Shown here: positions 57,111-64,000 of the stretch, piece by piece | Layout of the letters: each line of letters starts with the position of its first letter | Position numbering within the stretch: the stretch's first letter is position 1 | Origin: Elmis aenea | Taxonomy: Eukaryota; Arthropoda; Insecta; Coleoptera; Elmidae | DNA length: 64,000 bases | Direction: 5' to 3' | NCBI GenBank assembly: GCA_947652605.1 | Contig: OX393577.1 | Coordinates: 59,730,108 to 59,794,107, forward strand | Made by a program: the position numbers and the translations under genes | The notes under the pieces: generated by a model | Seen by the model: the letters and a program-made list of their open reading frames with translations, nothing else | What the model was told of the DNA's origin: nothing | Database searches by the model: none

Positions 57111-57629
57111 GCGTTCCTTTAGTCGTTTTAAATTTTGATAATGGATCGGTCCAAACGGCAGCTCATATATCTACAGATAATGGTTTAGTTTTGATTATTA
57201 ATGATACAAGTACAACATTTGCGGCCATTTATATAATTGCAGGCATAAAATAACGACAATGGGTTTCACGAAATGCCAATAAAATGATTTAAAATTTAGT
57301 ATTTTGCGCTCCCTGTTAAAATAATTATTGAGAATAACGTTTTACGATAATCTTCATTTTACCACAACACAATAAGTTTATTCTATGACAAATTTTTGTT
57401 GTTGTTTAGTGTAATCAATATTACAATTCATATTGAAGCAACGTGTTTCAAAAATTATTTGCCTTGTTGATGTCGCTTTTAAGAAGATAATGCGATCAGA
57501 CAGATTTGTCATTGTTTTCAGGACGTTTAACGGCAATGCATTTAAAAAGTTTAAAAAAATTGCGAGTTTGATTGTTACTACATGTCCAAACCTTGTCGGT
57601 ATTGGTATATTTCTCATGTTTGCAATGTA
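57111..57629. other. Spacer with an open frame of uncertain status
   Basis: The plus frame 57433-57629 (about 66 codons before the palindrome) includes SDRFVIVFRTFNGNAFKKFK. It has no ATG start and no splice support. Left unassigned. Confidence 0.25.
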
Positions 57630-59642
57630 CACGGTGGTCCAAATTCGATGGGATTGCATGGGTATCTCGCATAATTGAGAAACAGTTAAATTACAAAAAA
57701 TGTGCAGTTTTTTGAGACAAACTCAAAAACGTGTTCAAAAATATTCTATCATTTCCGGTTTTTAAGTTATTGGAAAAAACAGTACTTTTGTCATATTAAT
57801 AATGTGTCATATCTCCGTTATTGTTGTAAATATTGGAAACATTTGTGTAGGTTATTTTTGGATATTTTTATTTAGAATTTAATGGTATTTAAAAATTTTT
57901 TTTTGCTCGTCATTAAAAAGTTATGATACAAACTTATCGTTTTTTAAATGGAAGCTATAGTTGGCTATGATCTATTTAAATTCCGTATTTTTTCTCATTC
58001 AAAGATATAAGGGTCGATGTATTTATAATTAATAATAAGCAAGTTAGGTACTATTGTTTTTTTATTATTATTTTTTTAAGATACACATTGTTAAAACAAA
58101 AAGTAGGCTATGAAAAAAACAAGATTTGAACAAAACATAAATAATATAAGTAGTCAGAATCAACAGTGATGTAAAAATATGAATACGACTTAATTGTAAC
58201 AATCGACTCTTAAGCTAAAGTGTATTGAAACATAACTAACCATAAGCTAAGGCGCACATTGAACTGCGTGGCGCAGTACGGGCAGAGCAGGCCAGGCAGG
58301 GCAGAAAACAATGTGGCACAGTTGTCCGCGTACATTGGACAGCAGTTCTGCGCGGCAGTTTACGCATTGTCAAATTAATTAATATTTAAACATTAGAAAG
58401 TTATTTTTTTCAACACAGTAATCTATATATTTTTGCATATTCTTATAGAAATATAAATAAATTTTTTATTTGTTGTGTTTTAATTGTTCAAAAAATACTC
58501 TAGTTTTGTCTCCCTACTAGGAAATATTCTATTTGCCCCTGCAATTAACATATAAATCACGATAGCCCGGAAATTAATAAATATAGGTAAGAAACTAACT
58601 TTAAATTATCTAAGTACAATCTAATTCTGTACAAAAGTACACATAAAAAAAAAACTAAACTATTGTAATAAAAAAATTATTCCCATTTTTTATTTCCATT
58701 GAATTTGACAAAGCGTAGCAAATGCCCTGTGTAATATTTTAAAAGTTTTACTTGTGCAAAGCGTTTGCGACACTATTATCTAACTTCAAAAATAATTGCC
58801 GCTGCTATCTTAAAGTTGTTAAATATTAAAAAAATTTGAGGGTGCTGCTTCGCTCAAAATTTTTAGGGGAGTGTAATTTACACTAACACGGTTGGTGATT
58901 TTTATCCAAATTACCTGTTTAAATTTCGTTTTCATATGTTGTAAATGGCTGGTGTCGTAAATCACAGGGTAGTTACACAACGATTCAATTAATTTTACTT
59001 CTAATGATTCCATTTAAAGAAAAGACACAATCAAATCAAAATACTCAAAGAAGCGCGAGTGGCGATACGACACAGTTTCTGTGTAAGATCCACAAGTGTG
59101 GGGCAGGCGAAAACGGCGCAGTACTGCGCTGCATTGTTCTGCGTCTCAATTCGCGGTGTCTTATCTCCAAACATGGAATCACAGAAACTGTACCTGCCCT
59201 GCGTCAGTCAACTGCGTGTCAATGTGCGCTAGGCCTAAAGGACAAAACTCGAACTATTTTAAATTCAGGAACAAATAAGGAATTTAAATAGATCTTAGCC
59301 AACTACAGTTTCCATTTAAAAAAAGTTAAGTTTGTGTCCTAATTTTTTAATGACGAGTGTAAATAAAAAACTTTTAGTACCATCAAATTCTACATAAAAA
59401 TATCAAAAATAATCATCATAGATTTCTTCAATATTTATAACAATAACGGAGATATGACACATTATTAATATGACAAAAAAACACTTTTTTCCAATAAATA
59501 AAAACCAGAAATGATGGAATATTTTTGTAAACGGTTCTAAGTTTGTCTCAAAAAACTGCGTATTTTTGATAATTGAACCGTTTCTCTAGCTTGACTATTA
59601 AGCGAGTTACCCATGTAATCCCATCAAATTTGGACCACCCTG
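57630..59642. mobile_element. Long palindromic MITE, family C, with nested element
   Basis: The left arm 57630 to about 58110 and right arm about 59265-59642 are inverted copies ending gtggtccaaattcgatggg and the complement, with TA outside each end. The first base pairs of the left end are altered (cacggtgg versus cagggtgg). Between the arms sits a second element at 58247-59232. Relatives are the remnant at 36312 and the family D palindrome. Confidence 0.8.
58247..59232. mobile_element. Nested element with CGCACATTGA ends
   Basis: The left end ctaaggcgcacattgaactg and the reversed right end ctagcgcacattgacacgca are an imperfect inverted pair of hAT style. The outer 130 bp or so at each end are GC-rich with repeated gcgcag/ctgcgc words, probably binding sites; the middle is AT-rich and non-coding. 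The flanks match only partly, so exact ends are uncertain. Confidence 0.5.
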
Positions 59643-60212
59643 TACGTAGTTCTTTTATACATACATCTTGCCCCAGAGATTTTCACTAGTTCGATTTTCT
59701 CATTTTTTTTTAGAAGTAAACTTTGTATAGGTATTAATAAATAACGCAAGAATCTATATAAAATGACGCACAAAATTTTTATGTATCGTAACAAAGCGAT
59801 ATTGATTTTTTTTTCGTCAAATAGCACTATTATAATATTTATTTAAATTCAGATGGAATTTTTTTATTATTTCAGTCGTGTAAACATTTTAGTTCATTTA
59901 ATATAGATGTTTACGAGAAAAAGAAAAATCTATAAGGTACCAGTAGGCTATCAAGAAATATTATGTGCCCAAATGATAGTTTGTAGGCATAAGTTTGGTT
60001 AAAGTAGTTTATTATTCTCGATTTTCGAATTGAAAAATATCGTACTAAATTTCAGTTATGCTTGTAAGTAGGTTAGATTCATGACATTTTTTTGAATAAA
60101 AATATCCAAAAGTTATTAAAATTTATGTGACCCAAAAGATCTGCTATTTAATTTTCTCAAAAAAGAAACATGTTCGCACTATTTAAAGAAATAAATGAAT
60201 AACTCTTTTTTA
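59643..60212. other. AT-rich spacer
   Basis: No feature seen. Confidence 0.4.
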
Positions 60213-60512
60213 AGTAATTCCACGAATGCATAATTACTTTACAACTCGTGTTATGAAGAATACTTTTTCTACGATCACCTAATACCTACGATTTTAACGA
60301 CGTAAGCATACTTTGACATTTCTAGACAAGTGTGCGTCCTGCTTACCGTGCGTTATAACTCACTTACTTTACTAGGCATGCAGGAAGCGTTTGACGGGAG
60401 CCTACTTTGACCATTTCTTTAAAAAACTGTGCTTTTTGTTTACCGTGCGTAAGGACCCACTTACTATGCAGGCAGGCTGTACGGTAGGAGTCATTTGTAT
60501 GAATGGTCGTAG
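60213..60512 (-). repeat. Dispersed repeat R, copy 2, inverted
   Basis: The inverted counterpart of 46287-46660, including both internal units with gcacggtaagca/aaaca cores and the taggtattaggtgatcgtag block. It lacks the stretch of about 45 bases present in copy 1 and ends at the ttccacgaatgc boundary. Confidence 0.6.
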
Positions 60513-61119
60513 AAAAAACATTTAATACTACAGGGCTAATTTTATTCTACACATTTTCTAGATTTGAGATTTCACACAGGTAGGTACTAATGTAAAGTTT
60601 GACCTATATAAAACACAAAAATTTTCGCTCAAGGCAATGTTTTTGATGATACAATAATAATTTGACATGAAGCAACATTATGTTTAATGCTTCTTGTTTA
60701 AGTTGTAGGTGTGAATAATTTTGTAATCACGTTTATCAAAGTTTGCGCGCTAATTAACTATGAATTTATGAAAACTATGGAAGCGAAACACTTTGTTTTT
60801 TAATCTTTGTGTTTTTGTTACATTTTACTTTATTATATGTATGTATCGTACATTTTTAATTACGTCTGGCTTCAAAGTTCCTCATTAAAAGTTTTTTAGT
60901 CGTTCATTATCGGACAATACAGCTAGAAAAAGCTTTATATGCAATGAAAGCTTTTCAATTCAGTTAATAACGTATCAGATCATTTATTTTGGATATTTAA
61001 AATAAAATCGGATACCTGTTTGCTTTTCTGATTGATAAAAACAGCCTCAGATGGTGCGTTTTAAAGGAAATAGAATATAAATCGCAATAAAAACGTCACT
61101 AGTGCAACAATAATGGATT
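60513..61119. other. AT-rich spacer
   Basis: No feature seen. Confidence 0.4.
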
Positions 61120-61390
61120 TTGTACGAGAGGATCTTCGGGCTGAGTGATGGCATACATGTTGCTGGTGATAAAGCAGATAAAGTGAATGATTTTGTGTAT
61201 CCGGGAAGTGAGTTTTCTCACTAAAGACGATGTGACAACAATTTATGAAGGAGCGATTAAGCGCTCAATAGTACGTAATTTAATCTTGACACCGTATGAA
61301 CGATAACAGAACAGATTAAGAAGATGACTAACGTCGCCTTGTGGTTAAGTAAAAGTCAAATATGAAATAGGTCGAATGATACTTCATGAT
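61120..61390 (+). pseudogene. RTE-like LINE ORF2 remnant
   Basis: A short readable stretch, GDKADKVNDFVYPGSEFS, matches the conserved KV..F.YLGS motif after the reverse transcriptase of RTE-type elements. Further decayed pieces such as QIKKMTNVALWLSKSQ follow after stops. A lysine/arginine-rich stretch at 61660-61850 may be its tail. Heavily degraded. Confidence 0.55.
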
Positions 61391-62165
61391 ATTCTATATT
61401 TGTAACTTTTAAAGGTATATTTAAGTGTGTTTCGAATACAAAGACTGCCATTGGAATCTCGTAAAATGGGAAAGGATGAAAAGTAGGCCACTCATGCAAA
61501 ATATTTGCTCTATTATAAAAAGCCACTTGGTGGCACTGTAGTATTTTTAAAAGCGAAGTCCATTGCCCTTAAAATACAAGCGAAAAAGTAAACTTAGTCA
61601 ACTTTTTAATTCTTAAATATCTTTAATAAATATGCTGGTAAAAGATAACTGACAAAAAAATTGAGAAGAGATATGTTAGTGTAGTTTTTTAGACGACCAA
61701 GAACAAATAGTGTGTGAAAGAATCAGGAAAGTGGTGTTTGAAGGACGATAGAAGAAGAAATCGACCAGAAAAAAGTAGCAAATGTAGTAAATGAGTTTGA
61801 AAAAATGCGAATTCACAGTTTAAAGCGCAGAAGAGCGTAAACGTGCGCATATATAAAAGCGGATAACAAATGATAGGGTGTGAAACCGGTAAATGAGTTT
61901 GGTTGTTGCAAATTAAGCGGTTTAAAAAAATTAGGTTTGTGTTTAACTTGGGTTTAAAAAATTGTGTATTGTAAGTCCGTATTTAAATTTTATTTATATT
62001 TAAAAAATCATCGATTGATATAAACTATTATTCTTTCTCACTTACTGAAGTATTTTATACCTGAATGTTACACAGGATCGGATCTATAAGCATAAAAGTG
62101 TGCGAAAGGTCATTGTCATTTTAATTATGTTGTTTATTTTTTGAAGTAATTCCAATAAACCTTAT
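61391..62165. other. Spacer, possibly LINE remnant
   Basis: Apart from the possible LINE tail near 61660-61850, nothing is recognised. Confidence 0.3.
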
Positions 62166-63180
62166 ACAGGTGTGCGCAAAAGTATGGAAACGGCAAATAT
62201 CTAGAACACTATTAAAAATGAAGGGTGTTAAGAGAAAACAAGGAATGCCAATTTTTATTTGATCTTTACTATTCGATTTTAAACATTTTAAAACCTACTG
62301 TTTTTTTGTTTATAGAACTGCATCAACCAAACTTTATTTTACTATGGATTATATTATTAGGTATAAATGTTTATTAATTAATAAATGTGAAAAATAATTC
62401 GTCTTAAAACTGTAATAGGAGTAATTAGTTCAAAATCTTCAAATCGGTTAAAAATGACATTCCTTGTTTTCTCCCAACACCCTTCAAATATTCCCATGAA
62501 ATTTGGTATCTGACCGTTATCTCATATTCCGGATTCGATAAAAATATTGAAGTTGCAATACGACTTCCGGTTCAACCAAAATGGGCCTAAACTTTGAAAT
62601 TTTAAATGGAACGCTTTGTATATTTTTACATTTTTGTATTCCTCTTTAAATTTACATTTAAAAATTTATAAGGTTGTATGGTTCTAAAGTCAACGTTTTC
62701 GTTAAATTCACATTTTTATGTAAATTTTGAGCGATACAGCACTTTCAAATTTTTTAACATTTAAAAACTTTGAAAAATCAAGTATTTTTTTGAATTTAGG
62801 TTGACAATAAGCTAATTAACACTTTGCAGCAACTACTTTTTAAAAATAATATACAGGGCGTTTTTTACGCTTGGTCAAAGTTAATATTTTCCGAGATATC
62901 GCGATTTTATTGTTTATCATTAGGGCAACGTAATATTTTCAAGTAGATTATGAAGTGGTAATTTAAAACAACTGAAAAAAACAAGAAAGTTGTAAATTGG
63001 TCTTCTCCGTACAAATTTTTGATTGTTTATAAATTTTACCCTTGTTACTAAGGTTTTTAAAAATTATTTATGCATTTATTTGTTGGACCAATGTGATGAC
63101 AAATACTAAATCCTATAAACTATATTTTAAGTGTTTACAATACTACTTTCGGTTTAAACGGAAACGGACCCAACCCTAAC
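62166..63180. repeat. Cluster of decayed CAGGGTG-type MITE pieces
   Basis: The left end caggtgtgcgcaaaagtatgg (62167) repeats the 8633 element's terminus. 62222-62260 and 62455-62485 form an inverted pair (aagggtgttaagagaaaac and complement). 62545-62580 and 63140-63170 carry cgacttccggtt/cggtttaaacgg blocks shared with 9380-9420. 62853 has acagggcgttttttacgctt, related to 9140. It is an amalgam of old MITEs with no clear outer boundary. Confidence 0.45.
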
Positions 63181-64000
63181 CTTTTTTAAATTTTAACGTA
63201 AGACAGGTCAGTATAAACATTTGTTTAAATCAGCAATCTAATACTTTATCAATTGGTTATACAAGTAAACAAGATAAAAATTGTTTTTTTTAAATTTTTA
63301 CAATATGTAAATATGTATCTTAAAACTTATTTTAATATATTTTCAGTAGAAAAATTCAGGTATCAGTACAACTTCCGTGCATAAAAAAGAAATTTGTTTT
63401 TGGATTTTAACGTTGTTCGAATAAAATTCTTTATTTAGCACATAAAACTAAAAATGTCGTAAAAATTTAGGCACATAACATACTAATACTTTTACATCGG
63501 AAAAGTCATTATCATCATTAAAATGTATACACTACTGAAAGGAAAATACATAATGCTCTCCTAATTTAACAAAACAATACTTTTATTTTCAAAAAAAGGT
63601 TGTAGGTATAACGTTTTTTTGCAATACTTCAAAATTTCGAATTTATGTTTTTGGTTTCCCATAAATAGATATAGCCCAAGAAAAATAGTCTTGCCAAAGC
63701 AGCCCCGAATAAAATAGCCCACTGACTTTACAGTCCTGTCATAACAGCTCAGCTTACTTTTCTCGTATAGTCTACTAATACTGTTAATATGATTCTTACA
63801 AGTCTTGTTATGTAATATACCTACTATTACAATAGCAGAAATCATGCATTTAATTTTTTAATAAATAAATGAATTAATGATTTTCTTATACAGGTCAATT
63901 CTTTTCCATTAAGTATTAGGCCGTTTTGACGGAGCTATTTTGACCTGGTCTATTTTGTGTTTAAGCTCATTTGACGGGACTATTTCGAGGGAACACCGTT
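63181..64000. other. AT-rich sequence ending in a short degenerate repeat
   Basis: The 94-codon minus frame 63561-63845 has no recognised domain. From about 63918 to the window end, ctattttgac/ctatttcgag/ggccgttttgacg words recur about every 20-30 bases, suggesting the edge of a degenerate tandem repeat cut by the window. Confidence 0.3.

Noticed and set aside
57433..57678. 81-codon plus frame including SDRFVIVFRTFNGNAFKKFK
   Set aside because: No ATG start, its 3' end is made by the palindrome terminus, and the overlapping minus frame 57378-57659 is equally open.
63561..63845. 94-codon minus-strand frame
   Set aside because: No splice or promoter context and no recognised motif. A chance frame of this length is expected in 64 kb.
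1..64000. CRISPR arrays, bacterial operons, riboswitches and plasmid features
   Set aside because: Spliced genes, LINEs, TA/TTA/8-bp transposon duplications and codon context show eukaryotic nuclear DNA; no such arrays are present.

Overview
This is an AT-rich (roughly 70% A+T) stretch of eukaryotic nuclear DNA, almost certainly from an arthropod and most likely an insect. Evidence: spliced reading frames, jockey- and RTE-type LINEs, PIF/Harbinger, Tc1/mariner and hAT DNA transposons, and a short TTAGG-like telomeric array. It is transposon-dense intergenic or intronic sequence. No complete host gene can be called; only a few exon-like pieces are visible.

Two elements look intact. (1) 32239-35685 is a two-gene PIF/Harbinger element with TTA target duplications, 21-bp perfect terminal inverted repeats, a three-exon DDE transposase (417 aa, plus strand) and a two-exon MADF-BESS protein (260 aa, minus strand). 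Each gene has an exon inside the other's intron. (2) 41275-45609 is a full-length jockey-clade LINE on the minus strand with intact ORF1 (zinc knuckles) and ORF2 (endonuclease plus reverse transcriptase), a poly(A) tail, a 14-bp target duplication and a jockey-type downstream promoter. A decayed relative lies at 38795-39671.

The rest is layered older insertions. 0-10 kb: a mariner-derived fold-back element, small TA-flanked MITEs and an RTE LINE fragment. 13.9-19.8 kb: a Harbinger relic split by an internally deleted mariner element, a second RTE fragment and a Tc1/mariner relic inside a hAT-like element. 19.9-30.5 kb: long palindromic elements ending in CAGGGTG, hAT elements with 8-bp duplications and Harbinger-type MITEs with 3-bp duplications. 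36-37 kb: a composite of two palindrome families. 46-60 kb: a pair of inverted repeats about 13.6 kb apart, hAT MITEs, a LINE tail and a 2-kb palindrome. 61-63 kb: another RTE relic and MITE remnants.

Host-gene candidates are a signal-peptide-like exon (10305-10360, +), a GC-rich first coding exon (56263-56436, -), a short first exon (53048-53116, -) with two tandem RFX X-box-like motifs 90-155 bp upstream, and weaker open frames at 1720-1905, 35770-35952, 47167-47391, 51147-51311 and 52175-52357. At this AT content open frames of 60-90 codons arise by chance, so these are low-confidence unless GC content, splice sites or promoter motifs add support.

All family assignments come from reading motifs by eye; no database search was run.
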